DNA of 8,332 nucleotides from Steroidobacteraceae bacterium (GCA_013044085.1 JABEVI010000032.1:1-8332), one strand, 5' to 3'. Positions 1 to 6,888 are shown, counted from the first letter of the stretch. Notes: a model not told the origin generated them from the letters alone. Translations and numbers: made by a program.

Positions 1-939
1 GCCTGGAATTCTGGCAAGACCTACGAGGATGGCAACAAGGGGCACCGCCCGGGCGTCAAGGGAGGATATTTCCCTGTGCCGCCGGTCGACTCGCAACAAG
101 ACATCCGCACGGCGATGTCGCAGGCCTGCGAGGAGATGGGCCTGAAGTTCGAGGTGCACCATCACGAGGTCGCGACCGCCGGTCAGGGTGAGATCAACGT
201 TGCCGCGAACACGCTGACCAAGAAAGCCGACGAGGTGCAGATCCTCAAATACGCCTTGCAGAACGTCGCCCATGGCTACGGCAAGACGCTCACCTTCATG
301 CCAAAGCCGATCGTCGGCGACAACGGCAACGGCATGCACGTGCACCAATCCCTGCAGAAGGACGGCAAGGCGCTGTTCGCGGGTGACAAGTACGGCGGCC
401 TTTCGGAGATCGCGCTGTACTACATCGGCGGGATCATCAAGCACGCGCGCGCGATCAACGCATTCACCAATGCAAGCACGAACAGCTACAAGCGGCTCGT
501 GCCGGGATTCGAGGCACCGGTGAAGCTCGCGTATTCGGCGCGCAATCGATCGGCGTCGATACGCATTCCTTGGGTGTCGAATCCGAAGGCCCGGCGCATC
601 GAGGTGCGTTTCCCGGATGCGACCGCGAACCCGTACTTCGCATTTGCGGCGATGCTGCTCGCCGGCCTCGACGGAATTCAAAACAAGATCCATCCGGGCG
701 ACCCGGCCGACAAGGATTTGTACGATCTTGAGCCTGAGGAAGACAAGAAGATTCCGACCGTCTGCCACTCGCTCGACATGGCGCTCGATTATCTGGACAA
801 GGACCGGGGCTTCCTGAAGGCCGGCGGGGTGTTCACCGACGATCTGATCGATGCCTACATCGAACTGAAGATGAAGGACGTCACCCGTCTGCGGATGACG
901 ACGCATCCGATCGAAATGGAGATGTACTACAGTCTCTGA
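1..939 (+). CDS. glnA: Glutamine synthetase type I, 3' part (5' end outside window)
   Basis: GlnA makes glutamine from glutamate, ammonia and ATP in the cytoplasm, and is the central enzyme of ammonia assimilation. The frame is open from base 1 and gives 312 residues. The E. coli enzyme has 469, so about 157 N-terminal residues lie upstream; the first in-window ATG or GTG is not the true start. Visible family motifs are NKGHRP and GGYFPVPPVDS near the left edge, then HHHEVATAGQ, the ATP-site region FMPKPIVGDNGNGMH, NRSASIRIP, and ARRIEVRFPD. The segment DLYDLEPEE carries the tyrosine (codon 721-723) that matches E. coli Tyr397, the site of adenylylation by GlnE. This makes it the GSI-beta class, switched off by AMP addition when nitrogen is plentiful. 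The end, MYYSL, is typical. ntrB and ntrC lie downstream, fitting nitrogen control. Identification is secure. Confidence 0.98.
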   Translation, partial: AWNSGKTYEDGNKGHRPGVKGGYFPVPPVDSQQDIRTAMSQACEEMGLKFEVHHHEVATAGQGEINVAANTLTKKADEVQILKYALQNVAHGYGKTLTFMPKPIVGDNGNGMHVHQSLQKDGKALFAGDKYGGLSEIALYYIGGIIKHARAINAFTNASTNSYKRLVPGFEAPVKLAYSARNRSASIRIPWVSNPKARRIEVRFPDATANPYFAFAAMLLAGLDGIQNKIHPGDPADKDLYDLEPEEDKKIPTVCHSLDMALDYLDKDRGFLKAGGVFTDDLIDAYIELKMKDVTRLRMTTHPIEMEMYYSL

Positions 940-963
940 CCGGCCCGCGACTTAAGAGTGCCG

Positions 964-994
964 GGGGTGACGGCGATCACGTCGCCGTCACCCC
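964..994. terminator. Perfect 13-bp hairpin just after glnA
   Basis: The arm GGGGTGACGGCGA (964-976) is followed by the loop TCACG and its exact complement TCGCCGTCACCCC (982-994), 24 bases after the glnA stop. The strong GC-rich stem suggests transcription termination or protection of the glnA mRNA 3' end. The following bases are GCCTTT, so there is no real U-tract and a classic intrinsic terminator is doubtful. It could also be a dispersed palindromic repeat or a protein-binding site. Confidence 0.6.
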
Positions 995-1009
995 GCCTTT
1001 GTGGCGGGG
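991..1009. other. Second hairpin, overlapping the first
   Basis: CCCCGCC (991-997) and GGCGGGG (1003-1009) are exact 7-bp complements around the loop TTTGT. The first four bases, 991-994, are also the last four bases of the larger stem at 964-994. The two stems therefore compete for the same C-run in RNA. The function is unknown. Confidence 0.5.
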
Positions 1010-1027
1010 AGGCGATAGGGCTATGCT
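999..1027 (+). promoter_or_regulatory. Possible sigma-70 promoter for the DUF4124-type gene
   Basis: TTGTGG (999-1004) and TATGCT (1022-1027) are 17 bases apart, the ideal spacing, matching the TTGACA and TATAAT consensus at 3/6 and 4/6 positions. Initiation 6-8 bases downstream would fall at about 1034-1036, on or next to the ATG at 1036, giving a leaderless or nearly leaderless mRNA. The assignment rests on weak hexamers. The -35 lies in the loop and right arm of the second hairpin. Confidence 0.35.
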
Positions 1028-1035
1028 CTGGAGTC

Positions 1036-1575
1036 ATGCACCTGTGGCGAACCCTGCTAGTGACCGGAATATTCGTGAGCTGCGCATGCCCGGCAGCCAC
1101 GATTTATCGCTGGACGGATGCCGCGGGCGTCGTCCACTACGCGGATCATCCGGGGCCCGGCGCGCACCAGGTGACCGTCAACGTCGATGTGGTGAAGGCC
1201 GTGCCGACACCGGTCGGCGGCGCTCCTCGAGCTGCACCGCGGGTCCGGCATGGCGGCGCGGCGATCCCCTACACGCACTTTTCGATCGATTCGCCGACGC
1301 AGGAACAGTCCTTCTTCAGCCAGGCGGTTCCGGTGCATTTGACGATGCAGCCGGCGTTGCAGCCGGGGCACCGGCTTACGTGGTCCTTGAACGGCAAAAA
1401 CCTAGCCGCCGACGCCAACCAGATCGGCTTCACGCTGCCGAACCTGCCGCGCGGTGCCTACACCTTGACCGCGACGGTGAGCGACGTTGCAACCCGGCAA
1501 GCCCTGAAGAACGCGGCGGTGAGGTTTTACGTGCACCGCCCGTCACTGCTGAACCGTTTTCATCGCCCTCGCTGA
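1036..1575 (+). CDS. Exported DUF4124-domain protein of unknown function
   Basis: The protein has 179 residues from the ATG at 1036. The frame stays open upstream to a GTG at 958, but that start would place 26 extra residues encoded by the hairpin region before a good signal peptide, so 1036 is preferred. Residues 1-21 (MHLWRTLLVTGIFVSCACPAA) have a basic residue, a hydrophobic core and small residues for cleavage. Residues 22-46 (IYRWTDAAGVVHYADHPGP) match the DUF4124 pattern of a short beta hairpin with W-x-D-x-x-G-x-x-H-Y-x-D. After a Pro/Ala/Arg-rich linker, residues about 82-168 look like a beta-sandwich domain, with PALQPGHRLTWSLNG and LPRGAYTLTATVSD. No catalytic motif is visible. Proteins of this type are often found between glnA and ntrB in gammaproteobacteria, but their role is not established. 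They probably act in the periplasm or envelope. No good Shine-Dalgarno was seen: GGAG at 1030-1033 is only two bases from the ATG. Confidence 0.82.
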   Translation: MHLWRTLLVTGIFVSCACPAATIYRWTDAAGVVHYADHPGPGAHQVTVNVDVVKAVPTPVGGAPRAAPRVRHGGAAIPYTHFSIDSPTQEQSFFSQAVPVHLTMQPALQPGHRLTWSLNGKNLAADANQIGFTLPNLPRGAYTLTATVSDVATRQALKNAAVRFYVHRPSLLNRFHRPR

Positions 1576-1608
1576 GCGAATGCCCGCCGGTTGCCGGCGC
1601 CGTGGCGC

Positions 1609-2697
1609 ATGGCCGCTGAAGCGCATTTGCCGGTCGCGTCGATCGATCGCACCGAGCTGCTCGATGCCTTGTTGACGAGCGTGTTCGTGCTCGATCTGCG
1701 GCTGAACGTCGCCTATCTCAACGCGGCCGCGCAAACCTTGCTTGGTCTCGGCCCGAACCAGGCGATCGGGCGACCGATCGGCGAGTTGATTCGCGGTGCA
1801 CAGAGCTTGTTGCCTTTGTTCGAGCGGGTGCTCGCCGGTGGCGAGGGCGTCGTGCAGCGCGAACTGGCGTGGCACGGGCCGCTGGGACTCGAGAGAATAT
1901 TGGATTGCGTCGTGACCGCGGTGTTGCTTGGCGCCGATTCACGCCTGCTGCTCGAGGTCGAGGACATCACGCAGCATCGCCGGTTGACCCGCGAGACGGC
2001 CCTGCTGGCGCAGCTCGACGGCAGCCGTCTCATGGTCCGGCAGCTCGCCCATGAGATAAAAAACCCACTGGGCGGCTTGCGCGGCGCGGCGCAACTGCTC
2101 GAACGAGAGCTGCTCGATCCGAGTCTGCGTGAATACACGCGTGTGATCATCAGTGAGGCCGATCGCTTGACCGGATTGCTCGACTCGATGCTCGGCCCCG
2201 GCAGGCCGCCGGCAAAACAACGCACCAACATTCATGAAATGCTCGAACGTGTTTATCGTCTGTTGCAAGGCGAGGCGGCTCCCGGCATCGTCGTCGAAAG
2301 GGACTACGACCCGAGCCTGCCGCCGCTCACGGTAGACCCGAATCACATCATTCAGGCGATGCTGAATCTCGGGCGCAACGCCCTGCAGGCGTTATCCGCG
2401 GGCGCGCCGGACGGCGCACGGCTCATCCTGCGAACGCGCGCGGCCACCAATGTCAACGTCGGTTCCAAGCGCCATCGACTCGTGGCCTCGATTCAATTCG
2501 AGGACAACGGTCCCGGTGTTGCGCCGGAAATTCGCGAAACCATTTTCTATCCGCTCGTCTCGGGACGGGATGGCGGTACCGGTCTGGGTCTCGGCATCGC
2601 CCAAGAGCTGGTCAGCCGTCACGGCGGTCTGATCGAATTCGACAGTGAGCCCGGCCGAACCGTCTTCACGATCTCCTTGCCGATGGATCCCGTATGA
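1609..2697 (+). CDS. ntrB: Nitrogen regulation sensor histidine kinase NtrB
   Basis: NtrB (GlnL, NRII) is the soluble kinase and phosphatase that sets the phosphorylation of NtrC. In studied species it is controlled by the PII protein in response to glutamine. The ATG at 1609 gives 362 residues, close to E. coli's 349. An in-frame TTG at 1591 would add six residues (MPAPWR) and is less likely, because E. coli NtrB also begins shortly before its PAS domain. A PAS domain covers about 15-125. The H-box QLAHEIKNPLGGLRGAAQLL places the phospho-acceptor at His148. The GHKL ATPase has the N-box MLNLGRNALQAL (251-262), G1 DNGPG (299-303), F-box TIFYPLVSGR (311-320) and G2 GGTGLGLGIA (322-331). No membrane segment is present, as expected. 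The stop overlaps the ntrC start, so the two are translationally coupled. A small palindrome, GCCGG-TTG-CCGGC (1586-1598), lies just upstream and no clear ribosome site is visible. Confidence 0.96.
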   Translation: MAAEAHLPVASIDRTELLDALLTSVFVLDLRLNVAYLNAAAQTLLGLGPNQAIGRPIGELIRGAQSLLPLFERVLAGGEGVVQRELAWHGPLGLERILDCVVTAVLLGADSRLLLEVEDITQHRRLTRETALLAQLDGSRLMVRQLAHEIKNPLGGLRGAAQLLERELLDPSLREYTRVIISEADRLTGLLDSMLGPGRPPAKQRTNIHEMLERVYRLLQGEAAPGIVVERDYDPSLPPLTVDPNHIIQAMLNLGRNALQALSAGAPDGARLILRTRAATNVNVGSKRHRLVASIQFEDNGPGVAPEIRETIFYPLVSGRDGGTGLGLGIAQELVSRHGGLIEFDSEPGRTVFTISLPMDPV

Positions 2698-4100
2698 ATA
2701 TCAAGCCTTTGCACGTCTGGGTGATCGATGATGACGCCTCCATCCGCTGGGTGCTCGAGAAAGCGCTGAAGGGCGCAGGCATGACCGCGAGGAGCTTCGA
2801 CGGCGCGGCGAGCGCGCTCGCCGCGCTGCGGGTCGAGGCGCCGGACGTGCTGATGACCGATATCCGCATGCCCGGGCGTAGTGGACTCGAGGTGCTCAAG
2901 GAAATCCAGGATTCGCGCCCGGGATTGCCGGTTATCGTGATGACCGCCCATTCGGACCTCGACGCCGCGGTCGCCGCGTACCAGGGGGGTGCGTTCGAGT
3001 ATCTTCCCAAACCTTTCGACATCGACAAGGCGGTCGATCTGGTGCGCCGGGCCTCGCAAACCGCGGCTGTTGGAGGCGGTGGTGACGCGGCACGCCGCGA
3101 GATACCCGAACTTCTCGGTCAGGCAGCCGCCATGCAACAGGTCTTCCGCGCCATCGGCCGGCTGTCGCGTTCCAGCATGACGGTGTTGATTACGGGTGAA
3201 TCCGGCACCGGCAAGGAGCTCGTTGCGCGGGCGCTGCACCGGCACTGCCCACGCGCCGCCAGGGCCTTCGTCGCGCTCAACACGGCGGCGTTCACCGCCG
3301 ACCTCTTGGAGTCGGAACTGTTCGGCCACGAAAAGGGCGCATTCACCGGCGCCGATGCGCTGCGTCGCGGGCGCTTCGAGCAGGCCGATGGTGGAACGCT
3401 GTTTCTCGACGAGATCGGCGACATGTCACCGGCGCTGCAGACGCGGCTGCTGCGGGTGCTCGCCGAGGGCGAGTTCTACCGGGTCGGCGGCCAGACTCCG
3501 GTCAAGGTCGACGTCCGCGTGATTGCCGCGACCCATCAGGACTTGGAGTCGCGCGTGCTTTCCGGCCAGTTTCGCGAAGACTTGCTCCATCGGCTGAACG
3601 TGATCCGGATCGAAATCCCGCCACTTCGCGAGCGCCGTGAGGACATACCGGAGCTGCTCAAACACTACCTCGCGACCGCCGCACAGGAGATCGGCGTCGA
3701 GACCAAGCAGCTGAGTACGGCCTCCGAGGCCGCGCTGGTCGAATTCGATTGGCCGGGCAACGTCCGTCAGCTCGTCAACGCCTGCCGGCGACTGAGCGTT
3801 ACCGCGCCAGGACGAGAGATCCGCCTCGAGGATATTCCAGCTGATCTCGGTGGCGCGCCGGCTGCCGATGGGCAGAGCCAGGACTGGGCGGCGAAGCTTA
3901 CGCAGTGGGCCGAACAGGAACTCGACGCCGGCACGCAGCGATTGCTCGACCACGCCGTGCCGGAGGTCGAGCGCATACTGATCCGGGTTGCCTTGCGCAA
4001 GGCCGAGGGCATGAAGCAAGAGGCGGCGAAACTGCTCGGTTGGGGGCGCAACACCCTGACGCGCAAGATGAAGGAGCTCGGCATGGAAGATGCCGCCTGA
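2694..4100 (+). CDS. ntrC: Nitrogen regulation response regulator NtrC (sigma-54 activator)
   Basis: NtrC (GlnG, NRI) is the DNA-binding activator that, when phosphorylated by NtrB, forms a ring and remodels sigma-54 RNA polymerase at nitrogen-controlled promoters. It has 468 residues; E. coli NtrC has 469. The receiver domain (about 6-118) has acidic residues D12-D14, phospho-acceptor D56 in MTDIRMPG, T84 in VMTAHSD and K106 in YLPKPFD. The AAA+ domain (about 138-368) has Walker A GESGTGKE (168-175), the sigma-54 contact loop GAFTGA (215-220), Walker B GGTLFLDEIGD (233-243), arginine-finger region FREDLLHRLNV (293-303) and WPGNVRQL (353-360). A Fis-type helix-turn-helix sits at the C-terminus (about 424-465, with AAKLLGWGRNTLTRKMKELG). 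All key residues are present. The ATG overlaps the ntrB stop by four bases (ATGA, 2694-2697), the classic coupled arrangement. Confidence 0.97.
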   Translation: MNIKPLHVWVIDDDASIRWVLEKALKGAGMTARSFDGAASALAALRVEAPDVLMTDIRMPGRSGLEVLKEIQDSRPGLPVIVMTAHSDLDAAVAAYQGGAFEYLPKPFDIDKAVDLVRRASQTAAVGGGGDAARREIPELLGQAAAMQQVFRAIGRLSRSSMTVLITGESGTGKELVARALHRHCPRAARAFVALNTAAFTADLLESELFGHEKGAFTGADALRRGRFEQADGGTLFLDEIGDMSPALQTRLLRVLAEGEFYRVGGQTPVKVDVRVIAATHQDLESRVLSGQFREDLLHRLNVIRIEIPPLRERREDIPELLKHYLATAAQEIGVETKQLSTASEAALVEFDWPGNVRQLVNACRRLSVTAPGREIRLEDIPADLGGAPAADGQSQDWAAKLTQWAEQELDAGTQRLLDHAVPEVERILIRVALRKAEGMKQEAAKLLGWGRNTLTRKMKELGMEDAA

Positions 4101-4129
4101 TCGCGTCCGCTCGACCGGCCAACACTTCC

Positions 4130-4591
4130 TTGCTGCACGTGATCCTGTTCGAGCCGCGGATCCCGCCGAACACCGGCAATGCGATCCGCTTGTGCGCGAA
4201 CACCGGCGCCGCACTGCACCTGGTCAAGCCGCTCGGCTTTCGCCTCGACGAGAAGAGCCTGCGCCGCTCGGGTCTCGACTATCACGCCATGGCCACCGTC
4301 AGTGTGCATGCAAACCTCGATGAGTGCCTCGCGACGCTGCCCGGCGCGCGTGTCTTCGCAGTCGAGACCGGGGGTCGGCGCCGATACAGCGAGGTCGAAT
4401 ACCAGGCTGGAGACGCGCTGCTGTTCGGCCCCGAGACGGAAGGATTGCCGGCGGCTGTCCTCGACCGGATCGATGAGCAGCGAACGCTGTCGATACCGAT
4501 GTGCGCGGCCAACCGGAGCCTGAACTTGTCGAACGCGGTGGCCGTCGTGGTCTACGAGGCTTGGCGCCAACGAGGTTTTGCGCCCTGGTAA
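4130..4591 (+). CDS. trmL: tRNA (cytidine/uridine-2'-O-)-methyltransferase TrmL (SPOUT family)
   Basis: TrmL uses S-adenosylmethionine to methylate the ribose of wobble base 34 in certain leucine tRNAs. From the TTG at 4130 the protein has 153 residues; E. coli TrmL has 157. This start gives MLHVILFEPRIPPNTGN, which lines up with the E. coli beginning MLNIVLYEPEIPPNTGN. No ATG lies in this frame between the ntrC stop and the conserved region. CTG 4133 and GTG 4139 are other in-frame candidates but would shorten the first beta strand. SPOUT motif 1 is PPNTGNAIRLCANTG (12-26), motif 2 is LLFGPETEGLP (97-107) and motif 3 is IPMCAANRSLNLSNAVAVVVYEAWR (122-146); the last two form the trefoil-knot cofactor site. 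It starts 29 bases after ntrC on the same strand, without a visible ribosome site, and may be cotranscribed with ntrBC. The function is secure at family level; the start is an inference. Confidence 0.92.
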   Translation: MLHVILFEPRIPPNTGNAIRLCANTGAALHLVKPLGFRLDEKSLRRSGLDYHAMATVSVHANLDECLATLPGARVFAVETGGRRRYSEVEYQAGDALLFGPETEGLPAAVLDRIDEQRTLSIPMCAANRSLNLSNAVAVVVYEAWRQRGFAPW

Positions 4592-4622
4592 GGATCCGGG
4601 GCGCGACGCTTGCGGCGCCGGC

Positions 4623-5633
4623 TCAATCCCCTTCGGCGCGCAGCGCCCGACCCATCAGCGCGTCGACCGCGCGGCGAATGTCCAAGCCCTCATGGACGAT
4701 GCGGTACACCTGTTCGCAGATCGGCATTTCGACGTCGAGCCGGCCGGCGACCTTATGCACCGCGCGCGCAGCCGCCACCCCCTCGACCACCTGTCCGATA
4801 GTCCCCGCGGCGTGCTCGAGAGTGTTGCCGCGCGCGATCGCGATGCCGAAACGGCGATTTCGCGATTGGTCGTCCGTGCAGGTAAGCACCAGATCACCGA
4901 GTCCGGCGAGTCCCATGAAGGTCTCGCGCGCTGCGCCGAGGCGAATCCCGAGACGCGTCATTTCCGTCAGTCCGCGCGTGATCAGCGCGACCCGGGTGTT
5001 CGCTCCGAAACCGAGGCCGTCCGAGATCCCGGCGCCGATCGCGATCACGTTCTTGACCGCGCCACCGACCTCCACCCCGACGATATCGGTCTGCAGGTAG
5101 GCACGAAAATTCGGTCCCGACAGACTCGCCGCCAGTTCCCCGCCGAACACACCGTCGCGCGATGCGACCGTCATCGCCGTCGGCAGGTCCGCACCGACTT
5201 CGCCGGCGAAGGTCGGGCCGGAGAGCACCGCCGTCGGCCGCTCACCGAGGACCTGGAGCGCGACCTGGTGCGGCAACAGACCGCTCGCGATCTCAAACCC
5301 TTTGGTCGCCCAGGCGATCCGCGTTGGCCCTTCAAGGCGCGGTTGCAGGCGCTCGAGCAGTTCGCGAAAGGCGTGAGACGGCACTGCGATCAGCACATCA
5401 CGCGCGCCGGCCAGAGCCGCGTCCAAATCAGACTCGACACGCAGTGCGTCCGGAAACGGCGCCTGCGGCAGGTACCGTAGATTCCGGCGGTCGATGCGCA
5501 TCGCGTCCACATGCTCCGTGCCGCGACCCCAGAGCGTGGTCGGCTGACCCGTGCGGGCGAGCTGAATGGCGAGCGCCGTGCCCCAGGAGCCGGCTCCGAG
5601 CACGGCCATCCTTTCAGGTAGCGTGCAAGGCAT
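4623..5633 (-). CDS. gpsA: Glycerol-3-phosphate dehydrogenase [NAD(P)+], GpsA
   Basis: GpsA reduces dihydroxyacetone phosphate to sn-glycerol-3-phosphate, the backbone of membrane phospholipids, in the cytoplasm. The ATG at 5633 gives 336 residues; E. coli GpsA has 339. The frame continues upstream into the secB region, but that stretch is only a shadow. A second ATG at 5609 would remove eight residues and begin directly at the nucleotide-binding strand. The Rossmann motif is MAVLGAGSWGTALA (9-22). Other conserved blocks are VPSHAFRELL (84-93), ATKGFE (109-114), LSGPTFAGEV (137-146), VEVGGAVKNVIAIGAG (187-202) with the likely catalytic Lys194, GANTRVALITRGLTEM (210-225) and GLAGLGDLVLTC (241-252). 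It begins 32 bases after the secB stop as the last gene of the yibN-grxC-secB-gpsA string. E. coli has the same secB-gpsA junction, but there cysE follows; here trmL converges instead. Confidence 0.96.
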   Translation of the reverse strand: MPCTLPERMAVLGAGSWGTALAIQLARTGQPTTLWGRGTEHVDAMRIDRRNLRYLPQAPFPDALRVESDLDAALAGARDVLIAVPSHAFRELLERLQPRLEGPTRIAWATKGFEIASGLLPHQVALQVLGERPTAVLSGPTFAGEVGADLPTAMTVASRDGVFGGELAASLSGPNFRAYLQTDIVGVEVGGAVKNVIAIGAGISDGLGFGANTRVALITRGLTEMTRLGIRLGAARETFMGLAGLGDLVLTCTDDQSRNRRFGIAIARGNTLEHAAGTIGQVVEGVAAARAVHKVAGRLDVEMPICEQVYRIVHEGLDIRRAVDALMGRALRAEGD

Positions 5634-5665
5634 GCGTCGCCGTCCAGGCCGCCGTGGAGCGGTCG

Positions 5666-6142
5666 TCAGTTGACCGTGGTCGTTTGAGCGCTTTCGGCTG
5701 CCTGCGCGTACAAGGCGTCGAAATTCACCAAGGGCAACAGGAAGTTCGGGAATCCGCCCTTCGTGATCAGGTCCGAAATGACCTCGCGCGCATAAGGGAA
5801 CAGCACGCCGGGACAGAAGCTGCCGATCAGCCGTTTCAGGTCCTCGGCGGCCGCTCCGACCACCGTGAATACGCCGGCCTGCTTGACCTCGACCAGATAC
5901 AGAGTCGATTCGCCTTGTTTCGCTTCCAGAGTGATGGTCAATAACACCTCGCGAACGTCGGGCGCGAGTTCTTCTGCCGAGGTGTTCATGTTCAGCTGGA
6001 ATTTCGGCTCCCACGCCTGGCTGCCGGGCAGTCTCGGTCCGTTCGGCGACTCATAGGAACAGTCCTTCAGATAAACGGTCTGCAGTGTTACCTGCACACC
6101 ACCGGCTGCCGCTGCCGGCTCATTGGTCGTCTCTTCGCTCAT
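5666..6142 (-). CDS. secB: Protein-export chaperone SecB
   Basis: SecB is a tetrameric cytoplasmic chaperone that keeps exported precursors unfolded and delivers them to SecA at the Sec translocase. The ATG at 6142 gives 158 residues; E. coli SecB has 155. The frame is open further upstream, adding 21 Arg-rich residues, but that part overlaps grxC and does not resemble SecB. The start MSEETTNEP resembles E. coli MSEQNNTEM. After an Ala-rich variable stretch, the fold begins with VTLQTVYLKDCSYESPNGP (18-36). Conserved blocks follow: WEPKFQLNMNT (44-54), VEVKQAGVFTVVG (84-96), CPGVLFPYARE (110-120), the SecB signature region, and LPLVNFDALY (136-145). The C-terminal tail is short and ends TTTVN. 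The A of its ATG is shared with the grxC stop (TGATG), so coupling is likely. Confidence 0.97.
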   Translation of the reverse strand: MSEETTNEPAAAAGGVQVTLQTVYLKDCSYESPNGPRLPGSQAWEPKFQLNMNTSAEELAPDVREVLLTITLEAKQGESTLYLVEVKQAGVFTVVGAAAEDLKRLIGSFCPGVLFPYAREVISDLITKGGFPNFLLPLVNFDALYAQAAESAQTTTVN

Positions 6143-6405
6143 CAAACCCCCTGGATCAATCGATCGAGCTCTCCATTCCGGTCGAGGGCGTGCAGATCGT
6201 CGCAACCGCCGACGTGTCGTTCACCGATGAAGATCTGCGGCACGGTGCGCCGGCCGCTGCGTGCGACCATTTGTGCGCGCAGCTCCGGGCTCTCCTCGAC
6301 GTCGATCTCGGTGAAAGCGACCCGCTTCTCCCGGAGCAATTCCTTGGCGCGCTGGCAATAGGGACACCAGTTCGCCGCATAAACGGTGATCGCGGGCGTG
6401 TTCAT
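6142..6405 (-). CDS. grxC: Glutaredoxin 3 (GrxC type)
   Basis: This is a small dithiol glutaredoxin that reduces disulfides and glutathione mixed disulfides in the cytoplasm with glutathione. It has 87 residues, similar to E. coli Grx3 (83). The active site is CPYC (14-17), preceded by VYAANW. The cis-proline loop TVPQIF (54-59) and the glutathione-binding GGCDD (66-70) are both intact, so the enzyme should be active. The ATG at 6405 overlaps the stop of the rhodanese gene by four bases (ATGA), and its own stop overlaps secB by one base. This is the same rhodanese-grxC-secB order as in E. coli. The tail RLIQGV is short. Confidence 0.96.
   Translation of the reverse strand: MNTPAITVYAANWCPYCQRAKELLREKRVAFTEIDVEESPELRAQMVARSGRRTVPQIFIGERHVGGCDDLHALDRNGELDRLIQGV
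6146..6152 (-). promoter_or_regulatory. Ribosome binding site for secB
   Basis: On the minus strand AGGGGGT is followed by TTG and the ATG at 6142. The spacing of about four bases from the last G is a little short but usable. It lies within the 3' end of grxC and supports the 6142 start over the longer open frame. Confidence 0.55.
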
Positions 6406-6848
6406 TCGCCGCCCCGCTTGTTAGCCGCCGTCCTCGCGAGCGGCATATTCTCGCGCAGCCAACCAGCCACGCCGCCTTCGAGATTCGCGACATTCGTGAA
6501 GCCGAGTTTGACGAGCTTGCGCACCGCGGCAGCGCCCTCCTGCCCGGTCTCACAATAAAGGAGGATCGGCTTCTCGCGCCACCTCTTCAGCGTTTCCGCC
6601 TGAGCGTCGATTTCGGCCGCGGGAATGTGGCGCGCCTCGCCGAGATGCCCCGCCTCGTGAGCCTCCTTGGAGCGCAGGTCGATCACCAAGGCGCCCTGGT
6701 TCATGCGGCGCACCGCCTCGGTCACGCTCAGCCCGGTCGAGCCGCCGATGCCGGCGCGCAGTTCATAGGCGAGCACGGCCAGTGCGACGAGCGCCGTCGC
6801 CGCGCTCAACCAGGGATGATGACCAACGTACTCGAACAAGCGCTGCAT
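6402..6848 (-). CDS. yibN: Membrane-anchored single-domain rhodanese (YibN-like)
   Basis: The protein has 148 residues from the ATG at 6848. The start MQRLFEYVGHHPWL resembles E. coli YibN (MQEIMQFVGRHPIL). One membrane helix spans about residues 13-30 (WLSAATALVALAVLAYEL). A rhodanese domain follows (about 39-134). VIDLRSKEAHEAGHLGEARHIP (55-76) carries the family pattern D-x-R...E...G-H-x...A-x-H-I-P. The active-site loop begins at Cys99 in LYCETGQEG, and GG-V-x-G-W (125-130) is typical of the end of the domain. The cysteine is present, so sulfur or persulfide transfer is plausible, but the physiological substrate is not known. It is the first gene of the minus-strand operon with grxC, secB and gpsA, and its stop overlaps grxC by four bases. 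A candidate -10 box lies upstream at 6888-6883. Confidence 0.9.
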   Translation of the reverse strand: MQRLFEYVGHHPWLSAATALVALAVLAYELRAGIGGSTGLSVTEAVRRMNQGALVIDLRSKEAHEAGHLGEARHIPAAEIDAQAETLKRWREKPILLYCETGQEGAAAVRKLVKLGFTNVANLEGGVAGWLRENMPLARTAANKRGGE

Positions 6849-6882
6849 CGGCGGGTCGGACCTGAGGGATTTTGGGCGCGCA

Positions 6883-6888
6883 AGTATA
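6883..6888 (-). promoter_or_regulatory. Candidate -10 box for the yibN-grxC-secB-gpsA operon
   Basis: The minus strand reads TATACT, a 5/6 match to TATAAT and unusual in such GC-rich sequence. It lies 34 bases upstream of the yibN ATG, which would give a leader of about 28 bases. The hexamer 17 bases upstream reads CATACA, only 3/6 to the -35 consensus. The call rests on the -10 alone. Confidence 0.4.

Noticed and set aside
958..1035. GTG at 958 as the start of the DUF4124-type protein
   Set aside because: It would put 26 residues encoded by the hairpin region ahead of a complete signal peptide; the ATG at 1036 gives the expected N-terminus.
940..1035. Sigma-54 promoter (GG-N10-GC) upstream of the ntrBC side
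   Set aside because: No TGGCAC-N5-TTGC pattern was seen in this gap; the only TGGCAC noticed is inside ntrB and lacks the second element.
1037..1042. TGCACC half-site resembling part of the NtrC operator
   Set aside because: No matching GGTGCA arm lies at the right distance. The same six bases recur inside glnA, so this is chance.
2619..4570. Minus-strand open frames of 230-270 codons opposite ntrC and trmL
   Set aside because: They are shadows of ntrC and trmL; the translations are low-complexity and match no known pattern.
4592..4622. Possible bidirectional terminator between trmL and gpsA
   Set aside because: CCGG...GGCGC and GCGCC...GG can pair only with a bulge, and there is no T-tract on either side.
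4578..5944. Long plus-strand open frames (4578-5480 and 5162-5944) opposite gpsA and secB
   Set aside because: They are mirror frames of clear GpsA and SecB coding sequence and their translations show no domain.
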